8,945 nt of DNA from assembly GCA_001801825.1 (NCBI GenBank), contig MGYR01000019.1, positions 6,777-15,721 on the forward strand, written 5' to 3'. The position numbers were made by a program, and so were the translations under genes. Positions 1 to 7,235 of this stretch are shown here, one piece after another. The DNA comes from Gammaproteobacteria bacterium RIFCSPLOWO2_02_FULL_56_15 (GTDB taxonomy: Bacteria; Pseudomonadota; Gammaproteobacteria; Eutrophobiales; Eutrophobiaceae). Each line of letters starts with the position of its first letter. Within the stretch, counting starts at the first letter, position 1. The notes beneath the pieces are model-generated. The model ran no database searches. It saw nothing but the letters and a program-made list of their open reading frames with translations, and was not told where the DNA came from.

Positions 1-375
1 CCCTACGTGCTGGATACCGAAAAGCAGGCCCGAACCGTGGAAATCGAGATCGCATTGGATGATCCCGCGGACCTGCGCGGATTGTTGCCGGGCTATAGCG
101 CTGATATCGAGATACTGCTGGAATCCCGGGAAGCCAAGGTACGGATCCCGGCAACGGCGATCAGAGAAGGGAACCAGGTACTCGTCTTCGATGAAATCAC
201 CAGTCAGCTTTCCCCACGGGAAATCACGACCGGGATATCCAACTGGGAATACATCGAGGTGCTGAACGGTCTCCAGCCCGGGGAACGCATCCTCGCCTCC
301 GCCGGCGAATCCGGAATTGAACCGGGTCAGCGGGTTCTGCCTGCAGCCGACAGCGATCACTCGGATGGGGAATAG
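1..375 (+). CDS. Periplasmic adaptor (membrane fusion) protein of an ABC efflux system, MacA/HlyD-like, C-terminal fragment
   Basis: This is the last 124 residues of a gene whose start lies before the window; the frame is open from base 1 and stops with TAG at 373-375. Early in the fragment there is a beta-barrel pattern, with ARTVEIEIALDD followed by LLPGYSADIEILLES and then RIPATAI. This matches the 'PGM-A-V-I ... VP--AI' region of HlyD/MacA-type adaptors. The rest (GISNWEYIEVLNGLQPGERIL) matches the membrane-proximal domain, whose usual wording is 'G-----VEI--GL--GD-VV'. Such adaptors sit in the periplasm and join an inner-membrane transporter to a TolC-like channel. The ATPase gene starts 2 bp after the stop, so they are surely co-transcribed. 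The N-terminal signal or anchor and the hairpin cannot be seen. The family call is firm, but the substrate cannot be told from this piece. Confidence 0.85.
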   Translation, partial: PYVLDTEKQARTVEIEIALDDPADLRGLLPGYSADIEILLESREAKVRIPATAIREGNQVLVFDEITSQLSPREITTGISNWEYIEVLNGLQPGERILASAGESGIEPGQRVLPAADSDHSDGE

Positions 376-377
376 AG

Positions 378-1046
378 ATGATCAGTCTGAGAAAGATCAG
401 CAGGCATTATCAGCAGGGGGGTCAGCAGCTAGCCGCCCTCCAGGATATTGACCTGGAAATCGGTCCGGGGGAATACATCAGTATCATGGGGCCATCCGGC
501 TCCGGAAAATCCACCCTGCTCAATCAGATTGCCTTATTGGATCGCCCCACTTCCGGAACCTACCTGCTTCATGGTCGGGACGTCACCGGTCTTCCGGATG
601 ATGAACAGGCCAGAATACGAAGGGAAAACATGGGTTTTGTTTTCCAGTTCTTTCATCTTATCCCGCGGCTCTCCGCTGCGGAAAATATCGAAATTCCTCT
701 GGTGCTCTCCGGCGTGGACTCTGTGCTACGAAAGCAGCAAGTGGCTAAAGCTATGCTTTCCTTCGGATTGCAGGACCGCAGCACACACCGCCCCGATCAA
801 CTGTCCGGAGGGGAATGTCAGCGTGTTGCCATAGCCCGCGCGACGATCATGCACCCTGGCACACTGTTGGCCGATGAACCGACCGGAAACCTGGATCAAG
901 CAACCGGGAAACAGGTGATTGATTTGCTGGAGCAACTGAACCGGCAGGGCGTGACCCTGATCATGGTCACCCATGATCCGGCAATCGGTGAACGCGCGAG
1001 CAGGCGGGTTAAAATCGTCGACGGCCGCATCTCCAGTGATGCCTGA
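378..1046 (+). CDS. ABC transporter ATP-binding protein, MacB/LolD type
   Basis: This 222-residue ATPase powers the adjacent permeases. All the ABC motifs are present: Walker A GPSGSGKST at residues 38-46, the Q-loop glutamine at Q90 (FVFQFFHLIP), signature LSGGE at 142-146, Walker B LLADE ending at E167 followed by PTGNLD, and the switch histidine H199 in VTHDP. The 'FQxFxLIPxLxAxENI' segment and 'ADEPTGNLD' are typical of the MacB/LolD/FtsE group, which couples to FtsX-like permeases that act on periplasmic substrates. The length fits a stand-alone nucleotide-binding subunit; in classical MacB this domain is fused to the permease. The ATG at 378 is preceded by GGGGA at 367-371 and overlaps nothing. 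The next gene starts 10 bp downstream. Catalysis looks intact. The role is export or extrusion of an unknown substrate; lipoprotein release (Lol) is less likely because an adaptor gene precedes it. Confidence 0.93.
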   Translation: MISLRKISRHYQQGGQQLAALQDIDLEIGPGEYISIMGPSGSGKSTLLNQIALLDRPTSGTYLLHGRDVTGLPDDEQARIRRENMGFVFQFFHLIPRLSAAENIEIPLVLSGVDSVLRKQQVAKAMLSFGLQDRSTHRPDQLSGGECQRVAIARATIMHPGTLLADEPTGNLDQATGKQVIDLLEQLNRQGVTLIMVTHDPAIGERASRRVKIVDGRISSDA

Positions 1047-1056
1047 GTGAGGTGCA

Positions 1057-2262
1057 GTGCGTAGCCGGGATCTCATGCTACTTGCATTCGGGGCCATCCG
1101 CAGCCACGGCTTGCGCAGCCTGCTGACAGTCCTGGGTGTCTGCATCGGCGTCAGCGCCGTTATCCTGCTGACCTCACTGGGTAACAGTGCGCGCAGCTAT
1201 GTCACGGGAGAATTCTCCGAACTGGGCACCAATATGATCATCGTCCTCCCGGGCCGCAACGAGACTACGGGAGGGATACCGCCAATCATGGGAGAAACCC
1301 CAAGGGACCTCACCGTCGATGATGCGCTGGCGCTCGGCAGAAGCCGGAGGATTACCGCCATCGCCCCTCTGATGATTGGATCGGCTCCGGTATCCGCCGG
1401 CGGACTCGAGCGTGAGGTAAACGTGATTGGCACCACCGAGGGTATGCAGACCGTCCGCCATCTGCAACTTGCCAGCGGCAATTTTCTTTCCCCTTCAGAT
1501 CCCCATATCGCGGCACCCGTCTGTGTCCTGGGGGAAACCCTGCGCAAGGAACTGTTCGGAACGGCAAAATCCCTTGGAGAATGGCTCCGGATCGGCGACC
1601 GACGCTGTCGCATCATCGGAGTCCTCGCTGCCAGTGGGGTATCCATCGGTACAGATCTTGACGACATGGTAATCGTCCCTGTGGCAACCGCCCAGATGCT
1701 GTTTAATTCCTCCTCCCTGTTTCGTATTCTCCTGCAGGTGGGCACGCACAGCATGCCGGATGACACGGAGCGGGAGATCAGACGAATCATACAGGACCGA
1801 CACGAGGGGGAAGATGACATCACGATCATCCATCAGGACAGTGTCGTGGCCACCTTCGACGAAATCCTGCTGGTGCTGACTGTGGGGATCGGCAGTATCG
1901 CCGGCATCAGTCTCGCCGTGGCAGGAATCCTGATCATGAATATCATGCTGGTATCGGTCAGTCAACGGACTTCCGAAATCGGTCTGCTTCGGGCTATAGG
2001 CGCACCGGCCGGGCAGATTCGGAAACTGTTTCTTGCCGAGGCGGTTTTGTTGTCGCTGATCGGCACCCTGTCAGGTTTACTGATCGGTTTTCTTGGCGCG
2101 GTCCTGATGCACCGTCTTTATCCCGTTTTGCCGCTGGCCGTACCCACATGGGCGGTGTTGGCGGCTGCCGGTACGGCCATGCTGACCGGTCTGGTTTTTG
2201 GCGCATTGCCGGCGATCCGCGCGGCGCGCCTTAATCCGGTCGCCGCCCTGTCCCGCAGATAA
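1057..2262 (+). CDS. ABC transporter permease 1, MacB/FtsX-like (MacB periplasmic core domain plus FtsX domain)
   Basis: This is a 401-residue inner-membrane permease. The layout is that of MacB without its ATPase. A first membrane helix lies at about residues 20-41 (LRSLLTVLGVCIGVSAVILL), followed by a large periplasmic domain to about residue 265. Three C-terminal helices then follow, at about 270-300, 320-350 and 360-390. 'RTSEIGLLRAIGA' is the characteristic FtsX-family cytoplasmic loop, and 'GALPAIRAARLNPVAAL' is the standard C-terminal end. The GTG start at 1057 is chosen because a purine-rich GAGTGAGG lies just upstream and because the first 42 residues then align without gaps to the next permease; ATG at 1075 is an alternative. 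Only 1 bp separates it from the next gene, which is probably translationally coupled. It most likely pairs with that paralog. Confidence 0.9.
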   Translation: MRSRDLMLLAFGAIRSHGLRSLLTVLGVCIGVSAVILLTSLGNSARSYVTGEFSELGTNMIIVLPGRNETTGGIPPIMGETPRDLTVDDALALGRSRRITAIAPLMIGSAPVSAGGLEREVNVIGTTEGMQTVRHLQLASGNFLSPSDPHIAAPVCVLGETLRKELFGTAKSLGEWLRIGDRRCRIIGVLAASGVSIGTDLDDMVIVPVATAQMLFNSSSLFRILLQVGTHSMPDDTEREIRRIIQDRHEGEDDITIIHQDSVVATFDEILLVLTVGIGSIAGISLAVAGILIMNIMLVSVSQRTSEIGLLRAIGAPAGQIRKLFLAEAVLLSLIGTLSGLLIGFLGAVLMHRLYPVLPLAVPTWAVLAAAGTAMLTGLVFGALPAIRAARLNPVAALSRR

Positions 2263-2263
2263 C

Positions 2264-3463
2264 ATGCGCAGTACAGACCACCTTCGTCTTGCCGCAGGCG
2301 CCATAACCGCCCATCCCGCACGCTCCATCCTGACCGTGCTGGGAATCATGGTAGGGATCGCCGCAGTCATTCTGCTTACGGCCATCGGTGAAGGCGTCAG
2401 GCTTTATGTACTCGCGGAGTTCACCCAATTCGGAACCAATCTGATCGCCGTGTTCCCGGGCAGAAATACCACCCTGGGGATCTCCGGCGCCACGATCAGC
2501 ACGATCCGGCCGCTTTCCCTTGACGATGCCACCGCTCTCGAACGGTTGGACCAGGTGACTGCCGTGGTACCCGTGATACAGGGCAATGCCCGGATTGAAT
2601 ATGGCAAACTTGGTCGGAGATCCATGGTGCTCGGCGTAGGTGCGGGCGTACCGGAGGCCTGGCAGATGCCCGTGGCGTCAGGAAGTTTTCTGCCGGGGGA
2701 TAATCCAGGGACAGCACGCACCTACGCCGTCCTCGGGGACAGGATGCGGAAAGAATTATTCGCTGGGGTCAATCCACTGGGAAAGCGTATCCGCGTGGGC
2801 GGGGATCGATTCCGGGTGATTGGAGTCATGGCGCCCAAGGGACAGATGCTGGGTTTCGACCTGGACGACACAGTATACCTGCCTGTCTCCAGGGCCATGG
2901 AGATATTTAACCGGGAGGGTGTCATGGAAATCGATATCCTCTATGAGAGCAAGGCAAGGGCCGCATATGTGGAACAACGGGTCCGGGAACTACTGATTGC
3001 ACGGCATGGCAGCGAGGATTTTTCCATCGTTACTCAGGACCAGATGCTGGAGGTACTGGATTCGATCATGAATATTCTCACCCTGGGTGTGGCGGCCATC
3101 GGCAGTATTTCGCTGCTGGTCGGCGCGGTGGGCATCATTACCATCATGACCATCACCGTTACCGAACGCACCGCGGAGATTGGTTTGCTTCGGGCGCTGG
3201 GCGCAAGGCGCCGTAATATCCTGTTGCTGTTTCTTGGCGAAGCCGTGCTGCTGGGTGGTGTGGGGGGAATTGCAGGAACCGGGCTGGCACTCGGCATCAT
3301 CCTGCTGTTGCAAATCCTGGTAACCGGTCTGCCGCTCGAAATCGCTTGGAATTATGTCACCACAGCACTGCTTTTCTCTCTGGTCATCGGGATTCTCTCC
3401 GGTATCGCTCCAGCGATTCGCGCAGCGGCATTACATCCGCTGGAGGCGCTACGGGCGGAGTAA
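2264..3463 (+). CDS. ABC transporter permease 2, MacB/FtsX-like paralog of the preceding gene
   Basis: This is a 399-residue permease with the same architecture as its upstream neighbour: helix 1 at about residues 20-41, a periplasmic MacB core domain, and three C-terminal helices with the FtsX loop 'RTAEIGLLRALGA' and the ending 'GIAPAIRAAALHPLEALRAE'. The frame is open further upstream, but ATG 2264 is the sensible start. It lies 1 bp after the stop of the first permease, and from it MRSTDHLRLAAGAI matches MRSRDLMLLAFGAI position for position. No good Shine-Dalgarno is visible before it, which fits translational coupling. Shared blocks such as 'GTNLIAVFPGRNTT' versus 'GTNMIIVLPGRNET' show descent from one gene. 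The two differ over much of the periplasmic domain, so this is not a recent duplication. They probably form a heterodimer driven by the ATPase at 378-1046. Confidence 0.9.
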   Translation: MRSTDHLRLAAGAITAHPARSILTVLGIMVGIAAVILLTAIGEGVRLYVLAEFTQFGTNLIAVFPGRNTTLGISGATISTIRPLSLDDATALERLDQVTAVVPVIQGNARIEYGKLGRRSMVLGVGAGVPEAWQMPVASGSFLPGDNPGTARTYAVLGDRMRKELFAGVNPLGKRIRVGGDRFRVIGVMAPKGQMLGFDLDDTVYLPVSRAMEIFNREGVMEIDILYESKARAAYVEQRVRELLIARHGSEDFSIVTQDQMLEVLDSIMNILTLGVAAIGSISLLVGAVGIITIMTITVTERTAEIGLLRALGARRRNILLLFLGEAVLLGGVGGIAGTGLALGIILLLQILVTGLPLEIAWNYVTTALLFSLVIGILSGIAPAIRAAALHPLEALRAE

Positions 3464-3468
3464 AGGTA

Positions 3469-3497
3469 TTGGCGTCAGGTGATTCCTGGACTATGAT
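3469..3497 (+). promoter_or_regulatory. Candidate sigma-70 promoter for the c-di-GMP signalling gene
   Basis: TTGGCG at 3469-3474 and TATGAT at 3492-3497 are separated by exactly 17 bp. The -10 box matches the consensus at five of six positions and the -35 at four of six. It lies in the 40-bp gap after permease 2. The expected start of transcription, about 7 nt after the -10 box, falls on the A of the ATG at 3504. The match could be chance in a short gap, and read-through from the efflux operon is also possible because no terminator is seen. Confidence 0.4.
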
Positions 3498-3503
3498 GAA
3501 CCG

Positions 3504-6122
3504 ATGTCTATTGGTCCGCTGCAGAACCACGCGTCACCCAACCCTACCCAGGGGAAGATTCATATCCTCGTTGTTGATGATCAGTCCACTCCCAGGCGGA
3601 TCCTGCAACGCATGCTGGAAAGCTCCGGTTATTCCGTAACACCGGCGGTATCCGGAATGGGGGCCTTGCACCTCATCGATGACCATGACTATACCCTGGT
3701 GCTGCTGGACTTCATCATGCCGGGCATGAACGGCATGGAGGTGCTGGAAAAAATACGTGCGCAATATTCCCAGACCGAACTCCCGGTCATCATGGTTTCA
3801 ATGCACAGCGACAGTGATGAAATCTTCAAAGCACTCTCAATAGGCGCCAATGATTACATTATCAAGCCATTTGACTTCAAGATTCTCATGGCCCGTATCA
3901 ATATCCAGATCTACTTGAAGCACAAGGAGGAAGCATTACGGGCCAAAGAACAACAGTTGACTATGATCATCGAGAATGCCCCCATCGGCATGTGGCTGTG
4001 TGATCAATCCGGTAAGACCTTGCAGGTTAACCACGCTGCCTGCGAGATGCTTGGTTTTTCCGAGGAGGAATTGCTGCTCAGAAACTACGCCCAGTTTACT
4101 CTTACCCATCCGGATGAACTGGAGGACAGCAAACACCATCTCGAAATGCTTCTATCAGGCAGGATCGATCACTACGATCTGGAAAAACGCTACCTGCACA
4201 AGAATGGACACTATATCTGGGTCCATGTCAGCGTTATCTTGCTTCAGGACAACGAGGGCAGACCTAACTTGCTTATCAAACAGGCCCAGGACATCACCCA
4301 GCACAAAATAGCGACGGAAATGCTTTCCCGTCATAAGCAGGAGCTCGAGGAACTCGTGCAAATTCGTACCCAGAACCTCCTGAAGTCCAATAACGATCTG
4401 GTACAGGAGATCGCCGAACGCAAGCGGGCGGAAGATATCCTCAAAAAACGTGAACTGCAGTTGCTGGAAGCGCAGCAGATCTCCCACATGGGTTTCTGGG
4501 AACGTGATCGGTCCACCGGACAGGTATTCTGGTCAGATGAAATATATTCCATACTTGGACTGGACAAAGAGCATTTTCAGCCCCAGCCAGGGGCCTTTGA
4601 TGCATTTATACATCCGGATGATAAGGAGTTGACCCTGCAGATGGCTTTCGCCACCATGAATGAGGGGGCTCCGTTCAATCACCAGTACCGTATAATCAAA
4701 CCAAATGGAGAGGTCCGCAAGATACACGGCCGCATCAAGATGCTCCCTGATCCGGATGGCCAGCCCCGCAGATTCATAGGGACCATTATCGATATCACAG
4801 AAGCCAGCCGTATGTCAGAGGAACTTTCCTTTCAGGAGAGCCATGATCTTCTGACTCGCCTCGTTAATCGGAAGGTATTCGAGGAACTCATCAGGGATTC
4901 ACTTACGTTGCGCCGGCTTATTTCGGAGGACTTCGAACATATCGTCGTCTTCCTTGGTATCGATCAACTGAAGGTGATCAATGACACCTACGGCCATATA
5001 GCCGGCGATGAGTTGATATGCCAGCTCAGCCAGAACCTGCGGAAACGGCTCAGGAAACAGGATTCCCTGGCCCGCCTGGCGGGCAACCGATTCGGCATAT
5101 TGATGGAAAACTGCACCCTGCAGGAGGCCCACAGGGTACTCGAGAACATCAGGCAATCCATGGGTGATTTCAATTTCATCTGGATGGAGAAACAGTTCAA
5201 CACGACCATCAGTATTGGTGTGGTGCCGATCAGAGACTATAACAGCGATATCATCGAGATCCTCGCCAAAGCGGATCTTGCCTGCGGCGCCGCCAAGGAA
5301 GCTGGCGGGGACCGCATCCTTGTCCATACCGAGGATGATGAAACCGTCGGCCTGCGGCACGAGGAAATGTTGTGGGTGGAACGCATCGAATACGCCATGC
5401 GGGAAAACCGGATGTGCCTGTACTACCAACCCATCGTGGGGATCCGTCCAGACATCCGGGAGCAACATTATGAAATTCTGATCCGGATGGCTGACGAGAA
5501 CGGCACGATGATATCTCCCAGCACATTCCTGCCCGCGGCGGAACGCTACAATCTTTCCAGCAGGATAGACCGTTGGGTGATTAGCAGTACACTGGAATGG
5601 CTTGAGAAATATTCGACCAGGGTCGAAGAGGATTTCTGCTGGGGGATTAACCTCTCCGGTCAGTCCCTGGCGGATGAAAATCTGCTCGGGTTCGTGATCC
5701 GGGAACTGGATAAATACAACATCCCACCACGCCATATCTACTTCGAGATCACCGAGACCGCTGCTATCGCCAATCTCAAGAACGCTGTCCGTTTCATCAC
5801 TGCCATGCGAGGACATGGTGTGCGTTTTGCGCTGGATGATTTTGGAAGTGGTCTTTCTTCATTCGCCTACCTGAAAAACCTGCCGGTGGATTTTCTCAAG
5901 ATCGACGGTATCTTCGTCCGGGGAATCGTGCATAACGACACGGATTATGCCATGGTCAAGGCCATCAATGACGTGGGCAAAGCCATGGGCAAGCAGACCA
6001 TTGCAGAATTCGTTGAGGATTTTGCCATCATCGAGAAGCTGCGCGAGATTGGTGTCGATTTTGCCCAGGGTTATGGCATCTGCAGACCCATGCCCCTGGC
6101 GGAATTCTTTCAGCAGAACTGA
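3504..6122 (+). CDS. Response regulator with REC-PAS-PAS-degenerate GGDEF-EAL domains; probable c-di-GMP phosphodiesterase
   Basis: This 872-residue cytoplasmic protein should hydrolyse cyclic di-GMP under control of phosphorylation and a sensed signal. The receiver domain (about 18-135) has the acidic pair D25/D26, phospho-acceptor D69 (LLDFIMPGMNG), S99 and K121. Two PAS domains follow at about 150-265 and 320-430, joined by a coiled coil containing EIAERKRAED. The GGDEF domain (about 445-605) is degenerate: AGNRF at 526-530 replaces GGDEF, and a metal-binding aspartate is lost (FLGIDQLK where DxD is usual). An I-site RKQD is kept at 517-520. The EAL domain (about 625-868) keeps E657 in YEIL, the asparagine in GINLSG, the glutamate in FEITET, D778/D779 in LDDFGSG, the lysine in LKIDG and the glutamine in AQGYG, so it is probably active. 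No transmembrane segment or Shine-Dalgarno is evident. ATG 3504 is the first ATG in frame after a stop at 3480. A cognate kinase is not in the window. Confidence 0.92.
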   Translation: MSIGPLQNHASPNPTQGKIHILVVDDQSTPRRILQRMLESSGYSVTPAVSGMGALHLIDDHDYTLVLLDFIMPGMNGMEVLEKIRAQYSQTELPVIMVSMHSDSDEIFKALSIGANDYIIKPFDFKILMARINIQIYLKHKEEALRAKEQQLTMIIENAPIGMWLCDQSGKTLQVNHAACEMLGFSEEELLLRNYAQFTLTHPDELEDSKHHLEMLLSGRIDHYDLEKRYLHKNGHYIWVHVSVILLQDNEGRPNLLIKQAQDITQHKIATEMLSRHKQELEELVQIRTQNLLKSNNDLVQEIAERKRAEDILKKRELQLLEAQQISHMGFWERDRSTGQVFWSDEIYSILGLDKEHFQPQPGAFDAFIHPDDKELTLQMAFATMNEGAPFNHQYRIIKPNGEVRKIHGRIKMLPDPDGQPRRFIGTIIDITEASRMSEELSFQESHDLLTRLVNRKVFEELIRDSLTLRRLISEDFEHIVVFLGIDQLKVINDTYGHIAGDELICQLSQNLRKRLRKQDSLARLAGNRFGILMENCTLQEAHRVLENIRQSMGDFNFIWMEKQFNTTISIGVVPIRDYNSDIIEILAKADLACGAAKEAGGDRILVHTEDDETVGLRHEEMLWVERIEYAMRENRMCLYYQPIVGIRPDIREQHYEILIRMADENGTMISPSTFLPAAERYNLSSRIDRWVISSTLEWLEKYSTRVEEDFCWGINLSGQSLADENLLGFVIRELDKYNIPPRHIYFEITETAAIANLKNAVRFITAMRGHGVRFALDDFGSGLSSFAYLKNLPVDFLKIDGIFVRGIVHNDTDYAMVKAINDVGKAMGKQTIAEFVEDFAIIEKLREIGVDFAQGYGICRPMPLAEFFQQN

Positions 6123-6133
6123 ATGTCAGGAGC

Positions 6134-7096
6134 TTAGGGCTCACTTAGAAGCAGCAAGAGGACTGCGGATTCATTCACCAGGGGATTACGGCCGCCACCC
6201 ACTTCCAGGCCATCGCTCATGCCATCCCCATCCGTGTCCGCCACCCAGGGGTTGGTGTTCTTCTCTGTCTCGATGGTATCCGCAAGTCCGTCATTGTCAT
6301 CATCCTCATCACAGCTATCCCCCTGGTTATCCGTATCATGATTTCCCTGGTCGGGGTTGGGCAGCGACGGGCAGTTATCCTCCTGATTCACGATGCCGTC
6401 ATCGTCGGTGTCCGTATCGATCCGGATATTCACGATTACGAGATGTTCGCTTTTGATATCATCAATAAATCCTCCAGGAAAATTTATTAGGGGCAACTCA
6501 TAAAGAAACACCCCATTCAAAGGGTTCCCCGCATTCCAGACCACTTGCGATGCGATCTCGTCTACGACAGACATTCCATTGCCGGATACCACACCGAAGA
6601 CTGTGTATCCTCCATTATCGCTATCGAGGCTTGCTGAATTGTCGGCCAGGTTGATAAACCACTGACTGGTGGCGCTGTTCGGGTCACCGCCAATCTTCGC
6701 CATGGCTATGGTGCCCCGAGTATTGGAACGATGAAATTCGTTAGCCACCGGCGCATCTGTAGGAACAATACCCAGGTTATTACGGAAGGTATTGGCAGTG
6801 CCCCGGTGAATGTACCCCCCGCCCTGGATCACAAAGCCGGGGACACTGCGGTGGATAAAGGAGTTCTGGTAATCCCCGTCCCCAACGTATTTCAGAAAGT
6901 TCGCCACCGTGTTCGGCGCCACCTCGTCAAACAGCTCCACCTCGAAGCTGCCGAGCGAGGTCTCCATGATGACGGTGGTGGCCCCCAGCAAAGGGGAACC
7001 GATCCCAAACCATACCGGGATGAGCAGACATAGGCATATTGTCATCGGCATCCTGCCGGTTCGTAAACCGGCAGGGATTCTGGCTTTCGATGCCAT
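6134..7096 (-). CDS. Exported cyclophilin-type peptidyl-prolyl isomerase with C-terminal thrombospondin type 3 calcium-binding repeats
   Basis: This 320-residue protein should speed proline isomerisation outside the cytoplasm. A signal peptide is visible: basic residues before MPMTICLCLLIPVWFGIG, with likely cleavage after A39 (LLGA/TTV). The cyclophilin domain spans about 40-222. It contains FIHR with catalytic R83, GFVIQGGG with Q91, GTIAMAK, the SQWFIN block with Q145/F147, and YTVFGVV near 164. A tyrosine stands where eukaryotic cyclophilins often have histidine, as in bacterial PpiA. Residues 226-310 are aspartate-rich TSP3 repeats (DTDDDGIVNQEDNCPSLPNP, then DDDNDGLAD and DTDGDGMSDG), with C241 and C261 able to pair. 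The tail ends in five leucines and SEP. AGGAG at 7107-7111, 10 nt before the ATG, supports the start; M16 or M18 are alternatives. It converges on the preceding gene. The location could be periplasm or cell surface. Confidence 0.9.
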   Translation of the reverse strand: MASKARIPAGLRTGRMPMTICLCLLIPVWFGIGSPLLGATTVIMETSLGSFEVELFDEVAPNTVANFLKYVGDGDYQNSFIHRSVPGFVIQGGGYIHRGTANTFRNNLGIVPTDAPVANEFHRSNTRGTIAMAKIGGDPNSATSQWFINLADNSASLDSDNGGYTVFGVVSGNGMSVVDEIASQVVWNAGNPLNGVFLYELPLINFPGGFIDDIKSEHLVIVNIRIDTDTDDDGIVNQEDNCPSLPNPDQGNHDTDNQGDSCDEDDDNDGLADTIETEKNTNPWVADTDGDGMSDGLEVGGGRNPLVNESAVLLLLLSEP

Positions 7097-7235
7097 GGGG
7101 TTCTATCTCCTGGAGGTTCTTGCAGCGTGGCGTTAGCGCACCGGTCCATCCAGCACTCACGCGCCTAAGATCCGATGACTCAAGGTTCCGACTCGAACCA
7201 CTGGCAGACCGCCTTGGGTTTACAGCGTGTGAATA
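7097..7235. other. Spacer between tRNA-Arg and the cyclophilin gene
   Basis: This 139-bp spacer lies downstream of the tRNA and upstream of the cyclophilin on the minus strand. It holds the AGGAG ribosome-binding site at 7107-7111. It also has a small inverted repeat, GGTTC/GAACC, at 7184-7188 and 7195-7199 with a 6-nt loop. The hairpin lacks a T-run on the minus strand, so it is a poor terminator. I see no convincing -35/-10 pair, so the cyclophilin may be read from a weak promoter here or together with the tRNA. Confidence 0.4.

Noticed and set aside
378..1046. ATPase as LolD of a lipoprotein-releasing system
   Set aside because: The motif set is shared by LolD and MacB, but the preceding periplasmic adaptor and the paired MacB-type permeases point to an efflux system.
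1197..1829. A 210-codon open frame on the minus strand opposite permease 1
   Set aside because: Arginine- and serine-rich composition without domain motifs is typical of the antisense shadow of a membrane-protein gene.
2198..2263. Upstream extension of permease 2 by 22 codons
   Set aside because: It would overlap permease 1 and adds no family-like sequence; ATG 2264 gives gap-free alignment to permease 1.
4899..5816. A 305-codon open frame on the minus strand opposite the GGDEF/EAL region
   Set aside because: It lies wholly inside a well-supported gene on the other strand, shows no recognisable motif, and its length is explained by GC-rich codon bias of the true gene.
6180..6430. Repetitive GTC/ATC-rich DNA as a possible nucleotide repeat
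   Set aside because: It is explained by aspartate-rich calcium-binding repeats encoded on the minus strand, not a non-coding repeat.
5947..6456. A 169-codon plus-strand frame crossing the end of the EAL gene into the cyclophilin region
   Set aside because: It overlaps two real genes, and the second half is histidine/proline/cysteine-rich noise from reading the opposite strand of the aspartate-rich TSP3 repeats.
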